Assembly: GCA_030447525.1 (NCBI GenBank)
Contig: JAUJOR010000020.1
Coordinates: 15,706-78,847 of the forward strand
DNA: 63,142 nt
Reading direction: 5' to 3'
Source: Chloroflexota bacterium
Lineage (GTDB): Bacteria; Chloroflexota; UBA11872; UBA12225
In this document: piece by piece, positions 45,437-55,000 of the stretch
Layout: each line of letters begins with the position of its first letter
Numbering within the stretch: the stretch's first letter is position 1
Notes under the pieces: model-generated
What the model saw: the letters and a program-made list of their open reading frames with translations, nothing else
What the model was told of the DNA's origin: nothing
Database searches by the model: none
Position numbers and translations under genes: made by a program

Positions 45437-46834
45437 GTGGAGCGCTACGACGCGATCCTCATTGGATCAGGGCAGGGGGCCAACCCCCTGGCCACCAGCC
45501 TGGCCGGGGCGGGGTGGAAGGTGGCGCTGGTGGAACGGGAGCACGTCGGGGGGACGTGCATCAATGAGGGATGCACCCCCAGCAAGACCATGGTCGCCAG
45601 CGCCCGCGTCGCCTATCTCGCCCGGCGCGGGGCCGACTACGGTGTGCGCACCGGCCCGGTGTCGGTGGACCTGACCCGGGTGCGGGAACGTAAACGCGCT
45701 ATCGTGGACAGCTTCCGGGGCGGGAGCGAGCGCCGCCTGGAGCGGGCCACGGGGGTCAATCTGATCATGGGGGCGGCCCGCTTCACCGGCCCTAAGGTGG
45801 TGGAGGTGCGCGCTCCGGACGGGGCTCTGCGGCGCCTCAGCGCCGAGCATGTCTTCCTCAACACCGGCGCCCGGCCGGCGCGCCCCCCCATCCCCGGGCT
45901 GGACGGTATCCCCACCCTGGATTCCACGACCATCATGGAGCTGGGCACGGTGCCGGAGCATCTCCTCGTGCTCGGCGGGGGCTGCGTCGGGCTGGAGTTC
46001 GGGCAGATGTTCCGGCGCTTCGGCAGCCGGGTAACCATCGTCCAGCGCAGTGGACAGCTCCTCACCCGCGAGGACGCCGACGTCGCCGGGGCGGTGGCGG
46101 ACGTGCTGCGCCAGGACGGGATCGAGCTGGCGCTAGAGACCGAGGCCGTGCGAGCGGCGCCGGCAGATGGCGGCCGGGTCTGCCTCGTGGTGCGCCCCCG
46201 TGGCCAGGGCGATGGGGGCGAGCGCATCCTCAGCGGGTCGCACCTCCTGGTGGCGTCCGGGCGCACGCCGAACACCGACGGCCTGAACCTGGAAGCTACG
46301 GGGGTGAAGACGGACGAGCAGGGCTTCATCCCGGCCGGCGAGGGCCTGGAGACCGCCGTTCCGGGCATCTACGCTCTCGGCGACGTCAAGGGCGGCCCGG
46401 CCTTTACCCACATCTCCTACGATGACTACCGCATCGTGGAGGCCAATCTGCTCCACGGCGGGCAATCTTCGACTGCCGGGCGCCTGGTGCCGTACACCGT
46501 GTTCATCGATCCGCAGCTCGGGCGCGTGGGGCTGACCGAGAGCGAGGCGCGCCGGCAGGGACGCGGCATCAAGGTGGCCAGGATGCCCATGAGCGCCGTC
46601 GCGCGGGCGCTGGAGATGGACGAGCCCCGGGGGCTGATGAAGGCCGTTGTGGACGCGGCGAGCGAAGAGATCCTGGGGGCCGCCGTGCTGGGGATTGAGG
46701 GGGGCGAGCTGATGTCCATGTTCCAGATTGCCATGATGGGACACCTGCCGTACACCGCCTTGCGTGACGCCGTCTTTGCCCACCCGACGCTGGCCGAATC
46801 GCTCAACAACCTGTTCGCCACGCTCGAGGGATGA
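45437..46834 (+). CDS. Class I pyridine nucleotide-disulfide oxidoreductase (mercuric reductase/lipoamide dehydrogenase-like)
   Basis: A 465-residue flavoprotein: FAD motif IGSGQGANPLATSLAG, redox-active GGTCINEGCTPSKT, NAD motif LVLGGGCVGLEFGQM, second FAD motif GIYALGDVKGGPAF and the C-terminal interface FAHPTLAESLNNLF. It lacks the extra C-terminal Cys pair and heavy-metal domain of true MerA, and no pyruvate-dehydrogenase genes are near, so the substrate is open. GTG start three bases after the MOSC stop; translational coupling is likely. Confidence 0.88.
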   Translation: MERYDAILIGSGQGANPLATSLAGAGWKVALVEREHVGGTCINEGCTPSKTMVASARVAYLARRGADYGVRTGPVSVDLTRVRERKRAIVDSFRGGSERRLERATGVNLIMGAARFTGPKVVEVRAPDGALRRLSAEHVFLNTGARPARPPIPGLDGIPTLDSTTIMELGTVPEHLLVLGGGCVGLEFGQMFRRFGSRVTIVQRSGQLLTREDADVAGAVADVLRQDGIELALETEAVRAAPADGGRVCLVVRPRGQGDGGERILSGSHLLVASGRTPNTDGLNLEATGVKTDEQGFIPAGEGLETAVPGIYALGDVKGGPAFTHISYDDYRIVEANLLHGGQSSTAGRLVPYTVFIDPQLGRVGLTESEARRQGRGIKVARMPMSAVARALEMDEPRGLMKAVVDAASEEILGAAVLGIEGGELMSMFQIAMMGHLPYTALRDAVFAHPTLAESLNNLFATLEG

Positions 46835-46898
46835 TCATCCCTTGAAGAGGTTCGGGGGGCTGCGCCCACTCCAGCCCCTCGCCTATAGGGCGGGGGCG

Positions 46899-47156
46899 CT
46901 ACTCTTTGCGCACGAAGTTCAGGGCGGCCTGCAGCGCCCCCCTGGCCGTAGGGAAAGACCCGAGGTTGCGGTAGTCGCCGTCGTCCTCGTGGCCGACGAC
47001 GGTGTAGTCGCCTTCGGCAACGCAGGCCACCTCGGCGCCCCGCCCGTGGTCGGCCCCTTCGGTGCCGTAGTCCGGCCCGTAGACGACCATATCCCCGGCG
47101 CGGTTGGCCTTGTGCCGCACGGCTAGCTCTCGGGCGGCGTCCGTCAGCGTGCTCAT
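46899..47156 (-). CDS. Small hypothetical protein, 85 residues
   Basis: No family recognised. It is acidic and Gly-rich, with a possible small beta fold (DMVVYGPDYG, GDYTVVGHEDDGDYRNLGSF) ending in a helix (GALQAALNFVRKE). No Shine-Dalgarno is visible before ATG 47156, but CATACT lies 12 bases upstream and could be the -10 of a leaderless transcript. The divergent isomerase starts 32 bp away. Confidence 0.55.
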   Translation of the reverse strand: MSTLTDAARELAVRHKANRAGDMVVYGPDYGTEGADHGRGAEVACVAEGDYTVVGHEDDGDYRNLGSFPTARGALQAALNFVRKE

Positions 47157-47188
47157 TGATTCAAGTATGCAACAGGATGGAGGTGACC

Positions 47189-48049
47189 ATGCGATTGGGG
47201 ATGAGCGGGGCCTTTCTCCCGGGGAGAATGGACGACTTCACGGAGGAGACGGCGCGGCGCATCCGCGACCTGGGCTTCTCTGGGTGCTTCACGCGCTTCA
47301 CGGACGACCCGTTTCAGACGCCGCCGGCCAGGGCCAACCGCGTGCGCGACCTCCTGGCCGCCCACGGGCTGCGGATGTACCAGGCCATCGGCTACCGGCC
47401 ACCCCTGATCCACCCGGACGAGACGGTGCGCCGGCAGGCGGCGCAAGTGCTTGGCGCCGCCGTGCGCCTGACCAAGGAGCTGGGCTGCCGCGGGACGCAC
47501 ACCGGCCCCGGCTCCCTGAATCCGAGAGGGGCCTGGTTCCCCCACCCCTACAACTGGACTCCCCAGGCCAGGGACCAGCTGATCAAGAGCCTGCGCGAGG
47601 TCGCCCCGGTGGCCGAAGACTGTGGCGTGTACGTCGGCATGGAGGGTCACGTCCTGGTCACCCTGGACTCGGCGGCGACTATGGCCGAGGTGCTCCGCGC
47701 CGTGGACTCGCCCATGATTCGCTGCGACCTCGACCCGGTGAACTGGATCACCCGGGAGACCGTCTACGACACCGGCAAGGCCATCACCGGGATGGCGGAC
47801 ACCCTGGGGGATCTCATTATCGGGGGCCACGCCAAGGACGTCACCATCGAAGACCGCCTGGTGCTGCACCTCTCGGAGTGCCCGGCCGGCACCGGCCTGC
47901 TGGACTGGGAGACGTTCTTGCCTCGCATCGAGGCCCTCAACCCGGACTTTCCCCTGGTGGTAGAGCACTGCTCCAGCGAGGAACTCCCCCGCATCTCCGA
48001 GTTCCTGCACGCCAAGGCGAAGGAGCTGGGGATCACCGTCCTCGGATAG
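47189..48049 (+). CDS. Sugar phosphate isomerase/epimerase (xylose-isomerase-like TIM barrel)
   Basis: A 286-residue AP endonuclease-2 fold barrel: GTHTGPGSLNPRG, VGMEGHVLVTLDS (Glu metal ligand), IRCDLDPVNWIT (Asp) and GHAKDV (His) give the usual metal-site order, closing with FPLVVEHC. Relatives isomerise or epimerise sugars or keto-sugars. ATG 47189 has a perfect GGAGGTGA; the 11-codon upstream extension is rejected. Confidence 0.85.
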   Translation: MRLGMSGAFLPGRMDDFTEETARRIRDLGFSGCFTRFTDDPFQTPPARANRVRDLLAAHGLRMYQAIGYRPPLIHPDETVRRQAAQVLGAAVRLTKELGCRGTHTGPGSLNPRGAWFPHPYNWTPQARDQLIKSLREVAPVAEDCGVYVGMEGHVLVTLDSAATMAEVLRAVDSPMIRCDLDPVNWITRETVYDTGKAITGMADTLGDLIIGGHAKDVTIEDRLVLHLSECPAGTGLLDWETFLPRIEALNPDFPLVVEHCSSEELPRISEFLHAKAKELGITVLG

Positions 48050-48131
48050 AGGGGTTCCCGGCTTAGCGTTCCATGCCCGTAGGGGCGCCACGGAGGATGA
48101 AACGCACCGGCTACAGGGCAGCGGGCGCGTT

Positions 48132-48713
48132 TCAGGCCAACGCGTCAAGGGCCGCCGCCAGGGCCGTGTCCAGCACGCGCCGGCAGACGTCCGGGGCCAG
48201 GGCGTAGGGCACCGGCTCCAGCACCAGGCGCCGGTAGCGCCAGCGACCGGCTGGGGGACGGCGGGCCACGGACAGGGACGGGGGGAGCAGCCGGCGCCAC
48301 CACGGCGTCTCGGCGGCGCCGGGCCCAGGGGTCGCCGGCCCCGCGGCCAGGCCGGCCAGCGCCCCCTGCAGCCAGCCCGGTGGGGGGCCCAGCGAGCCCT
48401 CGGCGCAGCGCAGGCGCACCCCCGGGATCTGGAGGCGACGCACGGCGGCCGGCGCCGCTCGTTTCACCCGGCGCACATAGGCCCGCCAGGCCGTGGGGTC
48501 GGAGACGACGACGTCGACGTGGGCCTGGCGCCGCCCCCGGGCAACGGAGTCCGGCCCCTCCGGGTGTCCGGCGCAGGAGAAGACCGTGCGCGCCCAGGAG
48601 GTGCGGTTGAGGGCTCCCACGAGCGGGCGCACCGCCGGATCGAGCTGGGGCGCGTCCAGATCCTCCCAGGAGACGAAGCCCCGTGGGGGGCTCTCGGTAG
48701 CTGCCCCGGTCAT
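48132..48713 (-). CDS. Hypothetical protein, 193 residues
   Basis: No family recognised with confidence. The segment ALNRTSWARTVFSCAGHPEG with later HVDVVVSD resembles proteins carrying a T-x-SC-x-GH signature, but this is too short to name a family. The middle is Pro/Gly-rich. The frame is open much further upstream, and ATG 48713 is a tentative start with a weak ribosome binding site. Confidence 0.55.
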   Translation of the reverse strand: MTGAATESPPRGFVSWEDLDAPQLDPAVRPLVGALNRTSWARTVFSCAGHPEGPDSVARGRRQAHVDVVVSDPTAWRAYVRRVKRAAPAAVRRLQIPGVRLRCAEGSLGPPPGWLQGALAGLAAGPATPGPGAAETPWWRRLLPPSLSVARRPPAGRWRYRRLVLEPVPYALAPDVCRRVLDTALAAALDALA

Positions 48714-49065
48714 CTCGGCGCCGGCTCCCTGACCCGCGCCGGTGGCGTTGTCGGGCGCCAGCACCCCCTCTCGGTCACTCGATTCTCCCTCTCGGTCACG
48801 CCACACGGCGCCGTGCTCATCGCAATTGTGACTCAGCTCCAGTCCGCCGGAGGCCCTCCGTGTATCTCTGGAGAAGTCCTTCGTAGATACGTCAGGGGAG
48901 CGATGCTCGAAGGAGCGCCCCGGCCCCACCTGGGCATCTCTGCGGCGACCCTGCCGGTGCCATATGATGGTAGGTAGCCGGCCGCAGGCGGTTGCACAGG
49001 GGGCAGACGCACGTCGCCACGGGCGGCCGGGTGGCCAAGGCAACCGACGAGAAAGGGAGCGTGTG
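48714..49065. other. Divergent spacer before the binding-protein gene
   Basis: No gene is seen. CCCTCTCGGTCAC is directly repeated at about 48764 and 48785 with a short gap. Promoters for both outward genes are expected but were not identified. Confidence 0.45.
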
Positions 49066-50510
49066 ATGGGAGACAGCGTGAGTGGCAGAAGCGGGGTGAT
49101 GCCTTCGGCGGGGGAGCAGGGGACCGCGGGGCAGGGGGCCGGTGCGGCGCGCCGCGCGAGGTGGACACGCCGGCGGCTGATCAACGCCAGTGCCGCGCTG
49201 GGGACGGTGGCGGGCGGTGGGCTAGCCCTCTCCGCCTGCGGGGCGACGAACCAGGCCACGGGTGGAGGGGGTGACGCCGCGCGTCCGAGCACCGCCCCGG
49301 CGACCGTCCGCTTCCACTCCCGTGGGGGCGCGCCAGGGAGCCAGGAGGTCACGCTCTACGCGGAGCAGATGCCCCTCTTCATGCAGAAGTACCCCAACAT
49401 CAAGGTGGAGCATGAAGGGTTTACGGGCGAGGACTACTCCCAGAAGATCACCGTCCTCAGCGCCGGGGGCAGCCTGGGGGACGCCATGTGGACGGCCATC
49501 GGCGGGGGCGTGGTCTACTACTTCGCCGCCCAGAAGGTGATACAGCCGGTCGATCCCTTCGTCGCCCGTGAAAAGTTCGACCTGGGTCAGTATTACAAGA
49601 ACATTACAAGAACGCCATCGAGGGGCTGAAGCGCGACGGGAAGCTGTACGGACTGCCCTTCAAGAGTCATCCGGGCGTTTCCATCCTCTTCTATAACCAG
49701 ACCGCCTACGAGAAGGCCGGCGCCGTACCGGACAAGTCCTGGACGCTCGACCGGCTGCTGGAGGCGGCCAAGAAGGTCAACCAGCCGGATATGTGGGGCT
49801 ACTTCCCGGCCACCGGCCAGAAGTCCGTCCTGGCCTTTACCCGCGCCTTTGGTGGGGAGCTGCTCGACCCGGAGGGGAAGAAGAGCCTGCTCAACTCTTC
49901 CCCGGCCATCTCGGCCATCACCTGGATGTACGAGTGCTTCAACCGGCACAGCATCGCGCCCCGCCCCGCCGTGGTGGCCGGCGAGCAGGGCGGGGTGGAC
50001 AGGATGTTCGTCAACGGCAAGCTGGCCTCCGGCAGATGGGGGACGTACCTCCAGCTCACCGCTCAGCGCGACGTGAAAGACCAGTTCAAGTGGTTCGCCG
50101 CCCTGCACCCCAAGGGCCCCGGCGGGGTGTACGGCTCGGACTACGAGGCCGACGCTTACTCGGTCACGTCGGTCAGCAAGGCCCCGGACGCGGCCTGGCA
50201 GTGGGTCAAGTGGCTGACCAACCAGGAGTCCGGCATCCGCCTGGGGGAGATCGGGGGCACCGTCGGCGGGCGCCCGGACGTCTACAAGAGCGAGCGCCTG
50301 CTCAAGGACCCTATCCGGCGCGTCTTCCTGGAGGCGATGGAGACGGCCCAGCCCGGCCGGCCGGTCTACAACACCCGCCTGGGGGAGTACGAGAAGGTCA
50401 TGCAGGCTGGCCTGGCGCCGGTCTGGGAAGGGCAGCAGGCCCCTACCAAGGCCTACCTCGACGAGCTCACCCGGCAGGTGCAGGTCGTCTTGGACATGCC
50501 CCTACCCTAG
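49066..50510 (+). pseudogene. ABC sugar-binding lipoprotein gene disrupted by an 11-bp tandem duplication
   Basis: Family 1 extracellular solute-binding protein. The signal has RRARWTRRRLINAS, a possible twin-arginine type, and a lipobox LSAC, so the product would be a membrane-anchored lipoprotein. The first frame reads to GQYYKN and then stops within about 10 codons. Removing one copy of ATTACAAGAAC (49592-49602, repeated at 49603-49613) restores one frame of 477 residues through AIEGLKRDGKLYGLPFKS, WGYFPATGQKS and KWFAALHPKGPGGVYGSD to 50510. No permease or ATPase genes are adjacent. Confidence 0.88.
49592..49613 (+). repeat. 11-bp tandem duplication inside the binding-protein gene
   Basis: ATTACAAGAAC occurs exactly twice in tandem; 11 bp is not a multiple of three, so the reading frame is broken. 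Confidence 0.95.
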
Positions 50511-50538
50511 AGGGGGCAACGGCGCCTCCAGGTGACCA

Positions 50539-50707
50539 CAGGGCCTTTTCATCAGGGGTAGGCGGTGGGTCCGGGTCATCCCCAGCGCAGCGAGGGATCA
50601 GCGAGTCGTCCCACTGTCCGTGGACCGGCGGCCCGGATGCCTCGCCGGGCTCGGCATGACCGCGCCGCGGGCGGTGCCCCAGGAGCGGCTCTGATGAAAA
50701 GACCCTG
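50539..50707. mobile_element. 169-bp MITE-like element with 17-bp terminal inverted repeats
   Basis: The left end CAGGGCCTTTTCATCAG (50539-50555) and right end, read inward, CAGGGTCTTTTCATCAG (50707-50691) match at 16 of 17 bases. The 9-bp sequence AGGTGACCA directly flanks both sides (50530-50538 and 50708-50716), as a target duplication would. Inside is a second inverted pair of about 26 bases, beginning GGTCATCCCCAGCGCAGCG near 50574 and GGTCATGCCGAGCCCGGCG on the other strand near 50661. No coding capacity. Insertion by a transposase acting in trans is inferred; the 9-bp duplication fits IS4-type enzymes, among others. Confidence 0.8.
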
Positions 50708-50779
50708 AGGTGACCACGTCTTCACCCGGGGGCTGGGACGGGTAGCGATCCAGGCACTGGCTAAGTAAGAAGGACTCAC

Positions 50780-52000
50780 GTGGCCTACTGGCAGCGTCGA
50801 GACGTGGTGCAGAAGTACCTCCAGGAGCAGGGCTGGCGGGGCTGGCTGCTGATGGACTTCCGCGGCAACAACCCGCTGCTGTGGCAGGTGCTGGGGCGGG
50901 GTCCCGAGGGCGGGCACCTCACCCGGCGCACCTTTCTCTGGATCCCGGCCACCGGCCCTTCCAGGGGCGGAGACCCGGTCCTGCTCGCCCATGCCATCGA
51001 AGGCAACGCCCTGGTGGACGGGCGCTGGACGCTACGCACGTATCAGGACGGGGACGGCCTGCGCGCCGCCCTGGCGTCGTTCGGCCTCGCCGGTGGGACG
51101 GTGGCTATGGAGTACTCCCCCATGGGAGAGCTCCCCTACGTTTCCCGGGTGGATGGCGGGACGCTCGACCTGGTGCGCTCGCTCGGCGCGGAGGTGGTCA
51201 GCTCCGCCGACCTCCTTCAGCTGGCCATCGCCCGGTGGGATGAGCATCAGATTGCCCAGCACGACCGGGCCGCCCAACTCGTCGACGGGGTGAAGGACGA
51301 GGCCTTTGCCCTCGTCGGCGAGGGCCTGCGTGCCGGCCGGGCCATAGACGAGCATGCCGTCAGCCGGTTCATCGAGCAGCGCTTCGCCGCCCTGGGCCTG
51401 GCCACGGTATACGCCCCCACGGTCGCCGCTGGGCCGAATAGCGCCAACCCGCACTACGAGCCGGTGGCCGGGGCGAGTCGCCCTATCTCCCGCGACGAGT
51501 GGCTCTTGATCGACCTGTGGGCACGATTGGACGCCCCGGGGTCGCCCTTCGCCGACGTGACCTGGGTGGCCTGGACGGGGCCCTCCCCCGTGCCGGAGGC
51601 GCCCCGGCGTATCTTCGAGATCGTGCGCGATGCGCGCGACCTGGCCCTCACCCGCCTGGAGAGGGCCGCCGCCGATGGCGTCTCCCCCCAGGGTTGGGAG
51701 ATCGATCGGGCAGTGCGCGACCACATCGCCGTGGCCGGCTACGGGGCGTACTTTACCCACCGCACTGGCCACAACCTGGGACCGGAGGAACTGCACGGCT
51801 CAGCCGGCGTCTGCCTGGACGACTTCGAGACGCACGACACCCGCCGGGTGCTGCCCGGCGTCGCGTTTTCCGTGGAGCCGGGGATCTACCTCCCCGGGGA
51901 ATTCGGCGTGCGCCTGGAGCTGAACGCCGTGATGACCCCCACCGGCCCGCGGGTATACACTCCGGTGCAGCGGGAGATCCTGCAGCTCACCTCCCAGTAG
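50780..52000 (+). CDS. M24 family metallopeptidase (Xaa-Pro aminopeptidase-like)
   Basis: A 406-residue protein with a creatinase-type N-terminal domain and a pita-bread C-terminal domain. Metal ligands follow the family order: Asp in WLLIDLWAR, Asp in FADVTWVAW, His in HRTGHNLG, Glu in FSVEPGIYLPG and Glu in GVRLELNAV. It probably cleaves N-terminal residues preceding proline, or a related substrate. GTG 50780 has AAGAAGGA correctly spaced. It is convergent with the helicase gene. Confidence 0.88.
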   Translation: MAYWQRRDVVQKYLQEQGWRGWLLMDFRGNNPLLWQVLGRGPEGGHLTRRTFLWIPATGPSRGGDPVLLAHAIEGNALVDGRWTLRTYQDGDGLRAALASFGLAGGTVAMEYSPMGELPYVSRVDGGTLDLVRSLGAEVVSSADLLQLAIARWDEHQIAQHDRAAQLVDGVKDEAFALVGEGLRAGRAIDEHAVSRFIEQRFAALGLATVYAPTVAAGPNSANPHYEPVAGASRPISRDEWLLIDLWARLDAPGSPFADVTWVAWTGPSPVPEAPRRIFEIVRDARDLALTRLERAAADGVSPQGWEIDRAVRDHIAVAGYGAYFTHRTGHNLGPEELHGSAGVCLDDFETHDTRRVLPGVAFSVEPGIYLPGEFGVRLELNAVMTPTGPRVYTPVQREILQLTSQ

Positions 52001-52024
52001 CAGGGCGCTTGCCCCGGGCGCAGC

Positions 52025-55000
52025 TTACGACGAGGCGCCGTCGGGGGCAGGCAGGGGGCCACAGCCGAAGACTTGTACGGTGGTGCCGGCCCGCTCCCCC
52101 GACCATAAGGGGGCGTTGGCAAAGGCGTAGCGCAGGCGCTTCCAGAGGGCCGCCTGGTCGAACAGGTCGGGGTCGGAGGTGAGCAGGCGCAAGAGGGTGG
52201 TGGAAGCGAGGACGATCAGCTTGTGCCGGGGGCGGGACAGGGCGACGTTGAGGCGGTTCGGGTTGAGCAGGAAGTCGGCCTCGCTGAGGATGTAGTCCGG
52301 GTCGGAGGCCGTGGCCGAGACGACGATCACGTCGCGCTCCCCACCCTGGAAGCGCTCTACGGTGTCGATGGCGTCCGCGCCGGCGAGGGCGGGGAAACGG
52401 GCGCGGAGCATGGCCCGCTGGGCGCGATGGGGCACGACGACGCCAATGCCCCTGGCGCTATCCAGGCGCAGTCCCCTGCTGCAGGCTTCCAGCAGGGGAC
52501 TGATCAAGTTGAGCTCTACCTGGTTGAACTGGTGGGAGGTGGCGTCGCCGTGCTCCACGACCACTACCGCGTGGGCCGGGTCGAGCGCGGCGTCCACAAA
52601 GGGATCGCCGCTGGGGAGGTAGGCCAGGCGCTCCTGGCGCTGGGAATAGAAGGGGATGCCGTCTTGGCGGTAGATGATCTCTTCCAAGAAGGACGCCAGC
52701 TGGGAAGGGAGACGGAAGCTCTGGTCGAGACCGACGCGCGGGAAGGGCCGGTCGCGGAGGAGATCGAAGACGGAGCGGTAGACCTCGCTGTCGACGACCG
52801 TGCGACGGGCCTCTTCGTTCCAGGCCACGGCGACGATGGGAGGCATCTGGCGGTGATCGCCGACGACCAGGGCCTGCCCATCGGGCCGCACCGAGGCGCA
52901 GGCCAGCAGGGCCTCGGCCACACTCACCTGGGAGGCCTCGTCGAGGACGACGAGGTCGAACGGGCGTTCATCCCATGGGACGTCCCGCCCGCCCGCGGCA
53001 CGGTAGCGCTGGAGGTTGTACAACCCGCCCGGCGTCCCGCCGGCGACGAGCCAGGGAGTGGCCAGCAACCCTTCGATCTCCCCGCGCCGGGCGTAGGGGT
53101 CAAACGGCTGCACCTCGGCCATAACGGGGTCATCGTCTCCGGGTGAGCCCTCGCTTTCGTATGAAGGGCCGGCGCCGGATGGGTGCCTCCCCTCCTCCCC
53201 GCCCAGCTTGTACAGGCGCACGTCGCGCAGCGCCCGGGCAAAGGGAGACGCCGGGGCGTAGCGTCGTAGGCGGGCGAGCTTCTCCGCCACGCTGGCGAGC
53301 ACAATCCCGATGGCGTTGTGAGTCTTGCTGCTGACTGCGACGCGGTAAGCGTCCTCCCCGGCGAGGCGAGCCGCCGCCAGGCGCACGAGGATGGCCCAGC
53401 CGAGGGTATGGCTCTTGCCGCTCCCCGGCGGTCCCTGGATCAGCAGCACGGGCTGGTCGAGATGGCCGGCGATCGCCTCCGCCTGACGGGCCGTCGGTCC
53501 CGTCCCCTCGCCCTCCGCGCCCCCGGCGAGGCGTTCCACCTCGGACAGCGTCTGCAGGCAGGCAGTGGCCGGCGCGGCGTAGCGTCCCGGGTTGCGGACG
53601 CCCCCTGCCACCCGCCGGGCGTCGGCGGGGCGCTCTGCCCCGTTCGCCCGCTCCCCTCCCTCTCCGTCCGCTGCCCGCTCGGCCCGCTCGATCCACGTCA
53701 GGAAGGGGTTGGGGCGTAGACCGGGGTCGCCGGCGGCACGGCAGGCCGCCAGGAGCTTGTCGCCGTTGAGGTCGTCTGCCATCACGTCTACGGTGTAGAA
53801 GCTTCCCGGCTCGAGGGCCTCACGGCTGCGGTGGCTATAGGCGAACACGCGACCGCCAAGGGAGAGGGACTTGAGGCCCAGGTGGACGAAGAGGTCTCTG
53901 GCGCCGGGCGCTTCAGCGAGCACGCCAGCGGGCGCTTCATTGGGAGTTCGAGGGGGCGCTGTGCCGGTGGCCGCGAGGGAGTCCACCGTGGCCAGCCGCC
54001 CGTGGAGTATCCGCGTGGGATTTACCTGGGAGCTGGGGTTGACGACAACCCAGTCCCCTTCTTTGAAGCGCAGGGCCTGCTCGGCGAGTAGGGGATCGAG
54101 GCCCAGCTGGTCGAAGACGACGCGCCCGATGGCCCGAGCCTGCCCATTTCCCAGGTCCTGATACTCCAGGCACTGCACCAGCATCCCCCGCCCGGTCTGG
54201 GCGCGGCGCTCGATGGGCTGAGCGTACGTGAGGAGCAGCTCTTGGAGGCGGGCGTGGTGCTCGATGAGCAGGAAGTCCTGCAGGGCCCGTGGGAGCGTCG
54301 TCGGGGCCAGGGCGCCGGCGGTCAAGTCGAGCAGGGGGAGGGGCTTCTTGCCGGCCCAGCGACTCTTGGGCCGCAGCTGTCCCTCCACGTGGACCAGGGC
54401 ACGCAGGCGGTGCTGGGCAAAGCCCTCCAGTTCGTCCCAGGTTACGTCCGCGTAGGGCTGGAGCAGGCGGGCCTGCAGCCGGTCGGCCGGCGCGGGCAGG
54501 GCGCCCCAGGCGCCGTAGGCGTACTCCAGCGGGATCTGGGAACGGAAGCGGGCGGCGCTCTCGATCCACGTGCGGTTGTCCGCGCCGGAGACCGCCCCCT
54601 CTGAGGGGGAGTCGTCTCGGGAGGGGGCGCCGGCGGCCGGGGCTTGATGGCCGAGGTCGACGAGGCGCCGGCCATCGAAGATGCGGGCGCGGAAGCGCTC
54701 CCCAAAGTTCACGCTGGGGCCGCCCGGCCCGTTGGGGGAGGCGCCCCCCGCTGAGGAGAGGGGTCCGGTCCAGCGGAAGCCGAGGCGACTGGCCACGGCG
54801 TGGAGGGAGGTGCAGGTGACGTCCAGGGTGCGGCGGTCGCGCAGCTCTTCGGCAAGAAAGGAGAGCATGGGCTGCGCCAGCGGCGAGACGCTGGCCAGGG
54901 CGTCCGTGTCGGTCAGGAGGTCGAACAGGGCGCCGATGGCGGGGAGGGCGCCGGCATGGCGGCGCAGGGCGGCGAGGAGGATCGATTGATCTTGCCGGCT

